The notes beneath the pieces were generated by a model. It made no database searches. It had not been told where the DNA came from and worked only from the letters and a program-made list of their open reading frames with translations. The position numbers and the translations under genes were made by a program. Shown here piece by piece: positions 49,150-61,139 of a stretch of 64,000 bases of DNA. The DNA comes from Membranipora membranacea (lineage: Eukaryota > Bryozoa > Gymnolaemata > Cheilostomatida > Membraniporidae), in the NCBI GenBank assembly GCA_914767715.1, contig OU612074.1, forward strand, positions 11,506,062 through 11,570,061, given 5' to 3'. Numbering within the stretch: position 1 is the stretch's first letter; each line of letters begins with the position of its first letter.

Positions 49150-52000
49150 CCGCTTGGTGTCTGTTGTTTGCTCTGAAAAGTCAAGGCTGGGTATTGTGCA
49201 ATCAGTTTCATGGTTGTTGAGCGTTCACAAACTTTGAAGAAACGTGCCAGCTGCTCTGAAACCTTGTATCCTGATAGGAAGTACTTTTCCACTGTTTCAG
49301 AAGCTGTGAAGCTTTCTTTTAGAACCGGGTCAATAAGTGTGTCTAACTAAAATAAAATGAATTTCAGTCATCAAACAGAGAGACATCCATAGTGTGTTGT
49401 GTAAAGTGAAAACATAATATTTCATGGCTTTGTATGATATTAGGAAACTATCTAAATAAGAAAGTGAATCTGACCTGAAGTCCCCCTTTAAGGTGCTCTA
49501 TAACCTACACTGGTCATGAAATTATACATAACATAACATATTTACGTTAAAATATGAGAATTTTATTGTATTTAAACACAGAAAATTGACCTATAGAAGC
49601 TTACCTCTGCTTTTGTAATTGCAATCCATGTGAACCCATGAGCTGCAGGAACAGATTCCAAATGACCCTTGTGTAGTTTTAAAGTGTTGATAAAAATATT
49701 CACATCAATATCTTGGTTGATTACAGCTCAATCACTGGATGGGAACTTGTTTGTACTCTCTGAGGCATAAAACCCGAATCTTTCTCCTGCACTGCCCACC
49801 AACTTGCAATCGCACGGTCCAAAGTCACTCTACCAATGAAAATATTAATGTTTCAAAATTTTATTTGAGCTTCAACAAAATGATCATACCCATTTCACCA
49901 ATTTTCATCCAAAGACTCAGCCTAACCATTGAAGTATCAGTTTTGAAAAGATTCATGTAACTCTTCAGACACTCAATATCTCAGACCACATAAATAGATC
50001 CAAAAAATCCCATATTTTTTGCAAAGAATACCGCCCAGCATTGATTCTTTCAAAATTTGGCGAAGTTATTGAGACTGAAACTGAAAGAGTTAATTCCCAA
50101 ATTGCGGCCTTTTGAGATGATTTTCACAAATATAACACAAATCTACTAATGAGGCAATAAACAGCCGTGAGCAATGGAAAATCGGTGTGAGGAGTGTTTC
50201 TTCATTTTAGTAGAACTTTGAATACCATTGTCCAGAAAATGCTGCTAGATCTATTGCAACTTTCATAAGATCAAATCAAATCCAATCTCATTTGATGGGG
50301 TTATCGATGGAAAACTTTGTATTCAGGCAACATTCAATTTAAAACCCAGTGCTACTACATCATCGAATGTCCTATTGTCACACACAATTAAATCCCTAGG
50401 TGGCCCAATGCTTATGCTCCAAGCAGTGTCTTGGCTATATTTATTATTTATTATCCATGTGTTGAACTTAAATAAGTAGGAGAAGTGGGAGAGTAGGAGA
50501 AGAGTGCAATGAAAATATTAATAATCTTTGAATGTAGAAGACTATTCACAGATTCCCTTTAAATCACTAGAACCTACAAACCTTGACACCAAACAGTATT
50601 GAGATTTTTTATTTAAAGTTATCTAGTTGATAGCCTGAGATTCCTTGTAATCTGCTTTGATAAGCATTTATCACAAAAAACTCATAACAATCTGATTGCA
50701 GCCTTCTCAAACAAAACTTCTCATAATCTGAAAATAATCTAAAATTGTTTTATTCATATTTAACTCCTTCAGTCTATTCATGCTGTCTAAAATAATTCAT
50801 TGACTTCATCCACTACAATTCTGATAAATCGAGTACTTTAAGAATTTCTTTATATATGAAATTAAAACTTGGATCTGTGATAGGATAAAACTTCTTCTAA
50901 TTAGTTCCACAACAATTCAAGTCAATAAAGGATGGTACAAAATTGTAGCATGATGTAACAAGCTGCATGAAAATATGAAATCAGAGAAGAGACTGGGCGC
51001 TCTCAGGTCGCATCTCTTTCTTCATCAAAATTTTCTTTGTGATGTCTCATACGGCAACTTTGCCTTCCGCCTATTTTAGCGGTCACGTGGTCAAAAGTAT
51101 TGTGCATGATGGCCTTGTCACCACATATTTTAAGAAGTCCTAGCTCTTCACTTCTTCGATGAAATAAAAATTAAAAAAACAAATGAGATTTCCAACTTAA
51201 AACAGGTCAAAACAACGAGATTGTTATACGTCACCCATACACTTTGTGGCATTTATGAGGGCGGCATTTCTAGTATTTTACCTAAATGTATCGTACTATG
51301 TATTCTGCAAAACACGCCTCTGTCAATTGTCTAATATGACTTACCTCTTCAAACATTTGCCTTGCATCGTTTGATGATATCTCGCAGATATCTACGAAGG
51401 GTTTGAGTCTCTGAAGTTTGGATGCAAGCCTGAGGCTGCATAAGCAATCATTTCCACATTTCCAAACAACCATCCCCATAGTCAATAGAGCGAATGGGCT
51501 GATTGCAGCCAATGCGAGATTTGCTCCATTTATCCCCAACTAGTAAACAAATTCAGTGAAATCAAAATTTGATTTCATAACTAACACTAGAAAAACAAGT
51601 CAAGGTGAATATGAAGGGTATATGTTTGATGCAGACTGAACCAGAAATTGGCCAACGGTAAAAAGATCATAGAAGATGTAGGCTACTGCGATGAGTAGAA
51701 GGTTTTTTGGCTTGGAACTTCACAACACAAGTTACACCAGATTATTCAAACAATGAGAATCAATAACATGTTGTACACTCAAGTCATTTCATAAATGGTT
51801 AAAACTTTAGATTATATGATTTTATTGCCTACCGATGCTAATAGTTCAGAGATCATCCAACTCAGCTTAAAAGAAAAGCAAATCAATGCGAGAAGAAACA
51901 TGGTTTTCAGCAGATCACTTCCATAAAAGTTGTGAAATGTGGGAAGCTTTGATGCCACCTTCCTGAATTTGTTAGCTACAGCAACAAAGCCTATGAGTGC
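49150..52000 (-). CDS. Membrane-spanning exons, probable middle part of Mab-21 copy 1
   Basis: In transcript order: 51833-52000 (56 codons), 51642-51710 (23), 51345-51539 (65) and 49605-49667 (21), then an exon starting at 49346. The first four are exact codon multiples, and all join in phase 0. They encode three hydrophobic segments: LLKTMFLLALICFSFKLSWM; NLLLIAVAYIFYDLFTVGQF; and ALAAISPFALLTMGMVVW. A cysteine-bearing stretch follows (KCGNDCLCSLRLASKLQRLK), then GHLESVPAAHGFTWIAITKA and LDTLIDPVLKESFTASETVE. The exon starting at 49346 has no clear donor: its frame reaches a TAA near 49143, so the joint to the Mab-21 exons is unresolved. The donor after 51642 (CTG/GTTCAG) is weak. Either this is the N-terminal membrane part of the Mab-21 gene or a separate multipass gene ending near 49.14 kb. 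Confidence 0.55.
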
Positions 52001-52009
52001 CTGAATAAA

Positions 52010-52955
52010 ATACAAATAAGCTGCTTAGTCTGTAGTTTGTTATTTGAATGGTAACATATTGCTTAACTTAGAATTGTGATCAGAAAAGTGTCAACATCGT
52101 CTTTACATTGTTACATTATAATGTAATCCAGAACATTAGATGATTAATATTTTCTGAATCATTCGCAATAAATATAAACAAGATCTGAACCAGACAATGG
52201 TGCACCGCAATACGGTTACTAGGGCCTGGCAACACCCATCTGTGCCTTTTTTTCTTAAAATTAACCTTGAGACTTATGGTAGATGAAAATTGCAATATCT
52301 TGTTCACCCTTCAAATTAATCAGTTGAACTCAACCCACTTAAGAAAGTGTTCTGGAGTTCTGCCTGCTGGCAGACCTCCCTGCTTTGACATAATATTGAA
52401 TTGTTTGCACTCAGTTTTTGGGCTGTAGCCTCGCGTGGGTAGTATGGGGATGTAACAACTAAATGATTGAGCTGTCGAGCAGGGCGCACCGTTTTAGACA
52501 GGGAGGTTCATGGTGAAAGTCTTAAAAACGTTTATATATTGCTGTCTACATATTCACTAGCTCATACTTTAAGGTTAAAAGATCTTTATTTACGCTGGTG
52601 CAGGTCCACTCTCTCTCAAGTCGAACACTGCTCTGCTCTTGAATCAGAAAAACAAGGCAGACTAAGTGCCTGCGCAATCTAGGTTAACTCAAAATTATTA
52701 CATAATATGTCTGCTACATGTAAATCCACTCAATTATCAAACACGAAAAATCAACATTATTAATTAATAAGCTCAGGTAACTCAAACAATCTGCAATCAA
52801 TATGTAGGGCATTAAATGAGGTGTTTATCTCAATTACTGGTCAGCAACCAAAATCATTATTTAACTACATCATCACAGGTAGAATGTAGAGGCCTAGTGA
52901 TACCCCCCCTTGCACCACTGCAACAATTGACCTGAATCCCAATCCAGTTATCTTC
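52010..52955. other. Probably intronic, no exon recognised
   Basis: Lies between the putative membrane exon at 52000 and the minisatellites. Short frames only. Confidence 0.35.
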
Positions 52956-52959
52956 TGAG

Positions 52960-53275
52960 CTATCTTGCCAGATAAATAAGGCTACCATATTTGTCCATAT
53001 CCATTCCCTACCATTAATCTTTCAAGATAAATAAGGTTACTAGATTTGTCTATATCCCATTGTCTTCCAGATAAAAAGGGTTACTACCCTGTCTATATCC
53101 CTCATCTCCCATTTATCTTGCCCAAAAAAATAAGGCTACAATCTTTGTCAATATCCCTCTCCTTCATTTGTTTTGCCAGATAAGAAGGGTTACTAATTTG
53201 TCTTTATCCCTTCCCTCCCAGATAAATTTACCTTGCCAGATAAATATGGGTACCATCTTTCTCCATATCTTCCAC
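52960..53275 (+). repeat. ~60-bp minisatellite, five degenerate copies
   Basis: The unit contains CCAGATAAATAAGG, then TTACTA.., TTTGTC(T/C)ATATCCC and a C/T-rich stretch. It repeats about every 55-65 bp with substitutions and small indels. Confidence 0.7.
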
Positions 53276-53319
53276 CCCCCCCTCCCCCAAAGCCAGCCAC
53301 AAGGTCAGGTCAATAATAT

Positions 53320-53490
53320 TTCCAGAAAAGATAGAGTCGGCGTACTCGTTTTATTCTCAGACAAGATAGCGTCGGCGTACTTGTAATATTCCAAGGCAAA
53401 ATAGAGTGGGCTTACTCCTTATATTCCCAGGCAAGAAAGAGTCGGTGTACTCATTACATTCCCACTAAGATAGAGTAGGCGTACTCAGTA
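53320..53490 (+). repeat. ~38-bp minisatellite, four to five copies
   Basis: The unit GATAGAGTCGGCGTACTCGT is followed by an ATTC(C)CAGGCAA-type linker. Copies sit at about 53329, 53364, 53399, 53434 and 53468. The array directly follows the 60-bp minisatellite and abuts SINE B at 53.5 kb. Confidence 0.7.
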
Positions 53491-53519
53491 TAATAATATG
53501 CAATGTGCTGGATGCATTG

Positions 53520-53870
53520 GCGTTTTTTTTTTCTTTGCACTAGGTCTTGTTTGACCGCCCTATTTAACGGGCCCCTTAAGCTCGGGTGGCTTGTGTGGGG
53601 TAGTACCCTATACCCTTGCCCGCCGTTGCCGGCTACTCTTTTTTCGAAGAGGCAGAGGGGGATCTTTATACTGCATGCAAGCACACAGTAGACCTCCTGT
53701 ATTTATGGTCCTGATCCGAACAGACCTGGCTAGGATGAATGACTTGACAGTGCCAAATCAGAAATGACAACCGGCGCCGGGAATGGAACCTGGATCATAA
53801 GATCACAAGTCCATACCCTTAACCGTCAGACCACTCCTGACTATCGTCGCCTTAGGGTAACCCCCTAAAA
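53520..53870 (-). mobile_element. SINE family B, near full-length copy with A-tail
   Basis: Minus strand: a tRNA-like head with CAGGAGTGGTCTGACGGTTA (box A) and CCAGGTTCCATTCCCGG (box B-like). The body includes TCGGATCAGGACC, AGGAGGTCTACTGTGTG, TGCAGTATAAAGATCCCCCT and GGCCCGTTAAATAGGGCGGT. It ends in an A-rich tail (AAAGAAAAAAAAAACG). The plus-strand copy at 4390-4612 matches the body. Confidence 0.8.
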
Positions 53871-54377
53871 ATCCTCTACACATACCAATATGCATGAAGC
53901 AGTATCACTGGTAGCTGTTGCAGAGAATGTTGTACAAGTTATTATAACCAAATTTAGCAGACCTTAGGTACATTAACAAAGAGAGATTGACCTAGTAGCG
54001 GGTACAAATGCAGTTGATTGAATATACTGTAAAGTGGAAGCACCAAAACCTTGCTCTGAGGACTCTAAGCTAGATGCATCCAGACCATGAAGTCTGTGGC
54101 CTAATCAAGATGCACTCAGACCTTGAACTTTACCAATGATGACCATGTGATCACTCAGGATAAATAAATACCATTTTAAACCTGTATACCGATCATTATT
54201 GCTCAACCAGGGTTGTTGATTACTGACATATGCCTATACAAATGCTATTTTTACAATCCCAGCCTTGGCCAATAACTTCAAGTTTGAGTGTAAGGTGATA
54301 AAATGAACTGGATGAGCTGCTATAACATTATATACCTACAGCAAATACAATCAGTAAGCAACTCCTTTGTTGCTTAC
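53871..54377. other. Probably intronic, no exon recognised
   Basis: An exon leading from phase 1 to phase 0 is expected between 54378 and 52000 if the upstream exons belong to one transcript. None was identified. Confidence 0.35.
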
Positions 54378-55805
54378 CGCAACAGTAAATATACTCTTTG
54401 AACGTTTTCCAAACTGGTAATGAGGTGTTGTGAAGAAAAGGAAGAAAATTACATGCGAACTAAAGGCACACACGTAAAGGTACCAAATCAACACGCCAGA
54501 TGCCTCTCCTGTCTGATCAGTTTTATACTTGCTTCAAATTTAGGTGTAACAGCTCTTCCTTACCTTTTGAGAAACGAGTTTTCTCCCCATGCGGATATAA
54601 CCTTGAACTATTTCTTCAGCAGTAAGTTGTTGAACATCTACCCTTGCACATCCATCGAAAGCTCTTTTCTGATCAATGTCCTCCTGCAGTGAATTGCCGC
54701 AGCTATAAATTGGCAAATTATCGAAATCAGAAATCTGCCAGGCTGTTTCGTTTCCTCTGCAGTGCGTTGTTGACTATCTGGGATTTCACATCCAGTATGA
54801 TCTTTTTTGAGCATCCAAAGCTCGCCAAAGCCATTAACTTTGCAAAAAGTCACTGTCATTTTATGCTCCTTATTTCCTAACTGAGACAACTTTATCATCA
54901 GTGACTGCCTGATCTTTGAATAACAGGTCATCCTCGATAGTCACTAGTACCTAGCACTGGCAAGGTTTCCGGTCTTGAGGAAATTAAAAATAGTATATGT
55001 CACATAATCATTCTATTTATGTTAGGAGTTGTGCTCACCTGTCTGAAATAAGAATTCTGTATTGGCAGTTTTGGTTAACCAAAACCGCCACCAAAAAAAC
55101 CAGTATGATTTGCAGCTACAAAATTGACCAGGGACTAAAGTCTGCAAGATGTTGCTGGCTAGGGTGCAGCTTTGTCTGATTCAAATTTTATTAGGTAGGA
55201 AACTTGGAAGATTTTGCTTCTGTCTGCGACTTCAGACAGAATCCACAGAGAGCCATTAGAGTTCAGCTGCTGGTACTCATAATTTGCAATTTGCATCCTT
55301 TACCCATATTTACAATACCCTACATGATGAAAATATTCACTGATTTAAATTTTGGCATCTAGCCAAGAATAGTAAAACTCATTAGTAAATAATAATTGAT
55401 TATCGATTTTGTAAATCATCAATGTATCATATCATTGGAAACTTTGCAAACACCTCATAATTTGAATTAGGGAAGTAATATCTTGGATATTTTTGTAAAT
55501 ACTTAATGAGAGAAATTTTAGATTTAATCAAAGTTTATAAATTGTTGGGTAATCTTAAAAGGCAGGGGGTGGGTTTTTCTTTATACATGTACTTCAATTC
55601 TTTAGCATCTTTCCATATCAACTGAATTACTGGAGAACTTCTTACACTGACACTTACCCTTCATACATCCATCCATAGATTAAAACTATCTCACAGGGAT
55701 GCTCGATGTCAATGTAGTTGGGAGGATATTCTGTATTGGTTTGGCATAAACTGATAGAAAAAGGTTTTGATGGACACGCAGAACGTTTGATAACACATCT
55801 GACAG
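54378..55805 (-). CDS. Cysteine-bearing ectodomain-like exons, probable 5' part of Mab-21 copy 1
   Basis: In transcript order: 55658-55805 (148 nt), 54642-54908 (267 nt), 54564-54601 (38 nt) and 54378-54413 (36 nt). Junction phases 2,2,1 are all satisfied. The first encodes VRCVIKRSACPSKPFSISLC, then YIDIEHPCEIVLIYGWMYEG. The second has HKMTVTFCKVNGFGELWMLK and KKDHTGCEIPDSQQRT. The short ones read LYPHGEKTRFSK and VWKTFKEYIYCC. Even cysteine content and lack of hydrophobic runs fit an extracellular or lumenal domain, which is inference. The first coding exon was not resolved; a hydrophobic-coding exon with GTGAGA donor near 56.10-56.13 kb (MSLCYSLFHCFSS in one frame) does not fit the phase. 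The position just after the end of paralogue 2 suggests this is the 5' part of copy 1. Confidence 0.5.
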
Positions 55806-55819
55806 CTGGAAAGATCAGA

Positions 55820-57110
55820 AGCAGCTAATTAAGTAAAATGTTGAGCAAAACCTTAAATTCGCAATAGTCGATGCACCATTTTTCATAAAAATGCTATAGA
55901 CTAGAAGCATCTATAGCATAAGTTTTTATGGCACGGAGAATATTTGATGGCACGGTATCCTGATCACATTTCACATACTTCGTTAGTATATGTTCTGGAA
56001 GTTTCACCGGTTTTCCCAAGTTGCAGTGGTTATATCTAGAACTAAGAAGGTGTTTTATTTATACATTACATTCATGTGGAGATAACTCCTATTCTCACCG
56101 ATGAGAAACAGTGAAAAAGTGAATAGCACAGTGACATCGTGTCATGAGGAATGCACTGAATAAGGGAGGACGCACTAAGCCTGTATTTTCCAGTCTTCTT
56201 TTTTTAACTTTATTGGCATAATTTTCATTCGATGAGAATGTTTTACAAAATCAGCCTTCCAAGAAAACAAAAAAGGGGAAAAAAACACCAAAAACTTTCA
56301 ATCAAGATAACGAAAAAGATAATCAGAAAAATTGAGTTTGAATGATTTATAATTGATTATTGAGCGTAAATTATATGGAATATTGCTAAAAGTAGATGCG
56401 TTGATATTATCTAAAAAGTTATTTGAAGTTGAGTGCAGCTTGAACCTGTCTCTCAGATTGAAATCGTGCGAAAAATTAAAATTCTAGAGAATTTATATGT
56501 TTATTATTATAACCAAGTAAGTGGCATTACACAATCAAACAAAAAGTAATTAAACAGGTTTCAATTAATTAATTAAGTGTGAAAAATAAAATGAATACCA
56601 TAATTCAAAGATTTACTATTACTATTTATCCAACAAAAGCAAAATGAGCTTAGAGGAAAAGTGAATATGTGTTTTTTTAATATGACATCTGAGGTGCATT
56701 TTCTTTGACTTATTAGTTGCTCCATGGCACATGTGATCGGATCAGGAGCTGATGTAGTTTACCTTGTGTACAATGCACTTAAGGTTAGGCCGAATTCTCT
56801 AGTAATATATTTGTAAAGGGCGATAACTGAAAAGAGATCAATAAAGTAATAAACATAACAAGCTGAAGTGAAACAAAAGATGAGAGATCAGGTTCTTAAA
56901 TTCTGATTTTTAAACAGAACCTCAACATTTAAGATTTATATAGGCGTCTTCCCATTTTAAGATCAAATTTAAAATCATTTCAGGACATGGAGCTTTGAAG
57001 TGATATCCCAATAATAATCAAGGTACATGAAATAATAAGTGAAACATGTAGTCCATCTCAGGTAGAAAGTTTGATGTTGTGAAGTTGAAATTAAATTGTT
57101 AATCAATGCA
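55820..57110. other. Intergenic interval between the tandem Mab-21 genes
   Basis: AT-rich, with a small GCTATAGA.. TCTATAGC inverted motif near 55893-55920. It should contain the promoter and first exon of copy 1, not resolved by eye. Confidence 0.4.
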
Positions 57111-57116
57111 GCTATT

Positions 57117-60100
57117 CTATTCAAAAATTGTATATTTAGAAGTTTGCTCAGGTCTCCTCATGCACATACCTAGGTTTAACGCGTATACAGCAAATATTTT
57201 CTTCTTGCTCACAAAACTTGACGTGAAATCGCCAATACTTTGATTGGGCATCCTCCTGATGGACTTGAGAACCCCGATACCACGTTCTATCTCTACAGCT
57301 GTGTAACGGCCACCTCCCAGCATATTTCTGTCTCTGCAATAATCATATTATAAGTTCTAAATATTTATATGCAATGTGAAACAAGATATGATGAGGATGC
57401 TCTGGTCTTATCAAGCCAACACATCTCATAGCATAGCTGATTGTGAATATATGAGTGGGCAACCAATATTTATTCTGACATTTGCCTGTCAAAATTTAAT
57501 ATAAATAGATAAGAACGGTGTAAAAAAGCTTTGAGCTATATTGCTACTATGTATTTATGAGATTGAACTGATGCAATATCTAGCTCAGGTAGTTCTAGTA
57601 ACAGTACACAGAGAAAAATAATGGAGTGAAAAGCAACTAAATGGTCGGTGAAATCAGAGCAGTGCAAACTTCAGTTGAAATAAGCGCATATTTTGCTCAC
57701 AATGCTGTTACAATAATAGTAAAGTCATCTTAGCATGAGAATATTTGATCGCTGTGTAAAAAAAGAGTAAAAATTGCTTATTTGCTGGAACAGCATAAAA
57801 TCAGAGTAAACCTAAATGAGATAGAACAGTCATATACCAAAAATTTGATTGATTGAATAGTTGATCATCAAGCTAGCTAGCGCATGGAACATGTGAAACA
57901 AAAGATAATGATGGTGTTTGACTGCCTTTAACCATGCGATTTACTGTGTGTTGCTGACCAGACCAGGCCAGACCAACAAATTAGGTAATGTGTTACACTC
58001 ATGTTGTAAAAGTGAAGTCAAAATTTCATTGATTGCATGACCTGGCCTTTATTTTTGATAGTAACTCGTAGTACCACTGATTTTGAGTTCTAGTCTGTGT
58101 CAATTAGATTGGTAAAGTACCAAGGAGTAATGCTTGAGTGTACCCAAGGTAATCCCTACCAATTATTGTCTAGTTGCTATGAGATTTCTGTAAACAAAAG
58201 CCTATGTGTTGGGTGAGCCATTGTGTACAGATAACTGACCAGTCAGTTTGAGATAATTATAAATTAGAAACACTCTTAATCCTATAATTATCATATCATT
58301 TTCGAACAAATTTTAAGTGAGTAGGAATTGCTTCCCTTGTTAAGACACCAGCTTTGAGTATATTATATTTCAAATAGAAATGATTGTCTTCTAAAAACAA
58401 TAAATATAGACTAACCTGCCAGTTAGCATACTCAAAGGCAGTGGTATATTTTTCTGATTTAACTCAATAAAATGTGTGAAGTAACCAGTTGGACACAATT
58501 TGAAAATAATTCTTGGTGAGGTTGCACCATAGAATGTTGAATGCCTACACATACACCAATCTCTTTGCCAAATACATTTCACACATCACTAACCTGAAGT
58601 AGGTAATAAATTCATAAAACTCAAATAATATCAACGTAGCCAAAATAGGGACTCGGTTGTAATGTTGGAGTAGAAGTTTTGTAAACAAAAAACACAAAGG
58701 TCAACAGATTTGACAGACACAGCTTATGAGCTTTCTGAGCTCGATAATGCATAAATTTCTGGTTTTGGTAGGATGAGCAGAAGCTATTAGGGGTGTAAGA
58801 TGGATGTGACAGGGCAGATATTCGACAACTAACAGCCGAAGAAATAGTTTGAGGTTATATTCACATGGGAAGAAAACTCATTTCTCCGAAGGTAAGGTAT
58901 TTGAAATATTATAGCATTATAGCGGATGTACAGGACAAGCAAGTGTCCCTGTGTTATTAACAACTTTCTTTTTCAGATCAAAACAATGTGAGTCATGTTA
59001 AAATTTGTATGAAGTTTACAGGAGTTATCATTACTGTTTTGGTAAGTTACTCTGTTACTCTGTTGCTGTGAAGGAGATGATACACTGATACATATTATAT
59101 GGATAAAGGGGACCAATCTGACCCAGAAGAAGTGTATTACTATTTATGTATGGTTGCTGGAATGTATTAGACTAGCATTTCCTCATACTTTATCCAAATG
59201 TTATCCGACCTCCACAAAATTTTATTGAACAATCTACAGGTTTCTTTTTTTATCTGTCAGTTATTCTATTTATATGTTTCACAAACTCTTTGAGCACTAT
59301 ATTGTTATCTAGAACATCATATTTCGCATATTTCAGCTTCATTTTGATGGAACAAAGACACATATTCAAGTTCCTAAAATTAGTTACTCCCCTATTTTTC
59401 TCTGTGTAGTAAAGTAATATAACACATTTATGCTGTAAAATGTGAAGCATTTCTAGGTGAAAACTATTTTTAATCTTTGAAACTGTCACCCCGCACTTTG
59501 AGGTACTGAAGGGTGCGTACTGTGCAAACCCAATAAGCTACACCTACTTATCCTTTTCAAATAGATTTAAAAAAACATGTATTTCAGTCAGAAGACAGTT
59601 CGCGATAGTAAATAACTTCATAATCATATTCAGCATTCGCACTTCTCTAAAGTAGTTTATTTCGCTTGTACAATACATACCCATAGTAACCTCATGGAGG
59701 GACAGTTTCTACCACGATACATGTTAACAGCACTGAACAGCTATGCCAATAATTGTTTCACTGTAAAGATATTGCGTAATAAATGCGTAACTGGTTGATA
59801 CACTTCATACCTGATGAAGTAGTTGGGAAGCATTCTGTTCTGCAAGAATTCTATGTACGTATTTATCATCTTCTTAAAAACGCGTCCCAAGTCTTGGTTA
59901 CCTTTGATTTTGTAGAAGTCCAAATCAGTTTCCTATAATCAATTTAAAGGCAGAGTGTTAAGGTTTATGAGGGTAGATGAAGACTTCAGTCCATCATTTG
60001 CCTTGATGACACAAAGGGTCTTTCCTCAAATCTATGAGCTTGGAAACTTGTAAGCATCAGGTCCGTTCATGTGTTCAAACTTTTGAACATAAGGCAAAAG

Positions 60101-60997
60101 AGTCAGAGTAGCCATCGTTAGCTTTAGGAGAAAGCACCAATACAACACAGCAGTTTGGTGAGTATTTGAGTGATAGGCTATAAAACAGTTTTATTGATTT
60201 TCATGGTGCTTGAAGGCTGATTAATAATCAAGTTATCATATCAAGTATTCTAAAGCATACAGCAATTGCCGCAAGAGGTTTTGCGCTCAGTTTACAGGCC
60301 GGTCGGAGCAAACCTGGGAGCCAAACAAAACCCAGTAGTCAATGGATTGCAGTGGGATCCAAACCCACATCCTTCATCAGCTGCATGCCTAAGGAACGGT
60401 GCTCTTACCAACTGAGCCACCTCCTACTCTTTAGGCAGCGACTGTTTATTAAATTTGATGCTTTGTACACTGATACTCGGTGTACAGAGCATCCAGTGTG
60501 GTGGACCATCAATATCATTTACAAATGATCAACGCCTCATGGCAAAATTTAACAAACCTGCTCAGCCATCCACAGGAATACTGTCTTCAGGTGATATGTT
60601 CGCAGTACAGGAGTCTGCTCTGCAGCCAACCGCCTCAATACATGGCAGATACTCTGGAAATAATTTGAGATGGTGAGCTGTTAGGAAAAATTATCAGTTA
60701 ACTGCCCTGAACTGTGATGCTTTAAACATTAACTTTGTAAGTATTCAAGTAACATAACTATGTTTTAACACAGATAGTTATACTGCTTTGAAAGAAACAA
60801 CTTCCATACCTGTTGGAAGGTGCAACAGGATGCCATTCCAGTATATCTACTAACTGAACTTTTAATCTGGAACTTCAATAGGATATAAGCCAGTTTCAGA
60901 GCTTTCTTGTCACCATGATAGTGGAATAAGTCAGCCTCAGCACCAGCGAATGTGTACCTCCAATCAAAGTCATGATGATGGGGAACGGTGTCTGAAC
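57117..60997 (-). CDS. Mab-21 domain protein, copy 2, C-terminal exons
   Basis: Exons: 60810-60997 (188 nt), 60558-60653 (96), 59811-59932 (122) and 57117-57333. Sizes and phases of the first three equal those of copy 1. The protein is closely similar: DWRYTFAGAEADLFHYHGDK, TYHLKTVFLWMAEQ, DLGRVFKKMINTYIEFLQ, RMLPNYFIRDRNMLGGGRYT, then IERGIGVLKSIRRMPNQSIG. The last exon diverges: after SSFVSKKKIFAVYALNL it has a possible GTATGT donor, or runs 16 codons on to a stop. In the unspliced reading it lacks the strong hydrophobic segment of copy 1. Upstream exons are beyond the minisatellite or outside the window. Frames are intact, so there is no sign that it is a pseudogene. It lies head to tail with copy 1. 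Confidence 0.85.
57350..59800. other. Intron of Mab-21 copy 2, no other feature recognised
   Basis: About 2.5 kb between the last two copy 2 exons. Short frames only. Confidence 0.5.
60330..60425 (-). mobile_element. tRNA-like SINE head in an intron of Mab-21 copy 2
   Basis: The minus strand reads GGTGGCTCAGTTGGTAAGAG (canonical box A), then GTGGGTTTGGATCCCACTG (box B), about 70 nt end to end. A non-tRNA body follows (GGCTCCCAGGTTTGCTCCGA). No acceptor stem closes it, so it is a SINE or tRNA relic. Confidence 0.65.
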
Positions 60998-61139
60998 CTG
61001 AAACTTGACATAATATTCCCTAAGAGTACTTGAAAAGACATTGGTTTTACTACTGCTGAAGGTAACAAATTGTAAGAATAAATATTGATTTAATCTTACG
61101 CTATCAATTAATGAGATTACCGTGGCCTATAACTGCCAG

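Noticed and set aside
60340-60420. Functional tRNA gene on the minus strand
   Set aside because: No complementary acceptor ends were found and a SINE-like body follows.
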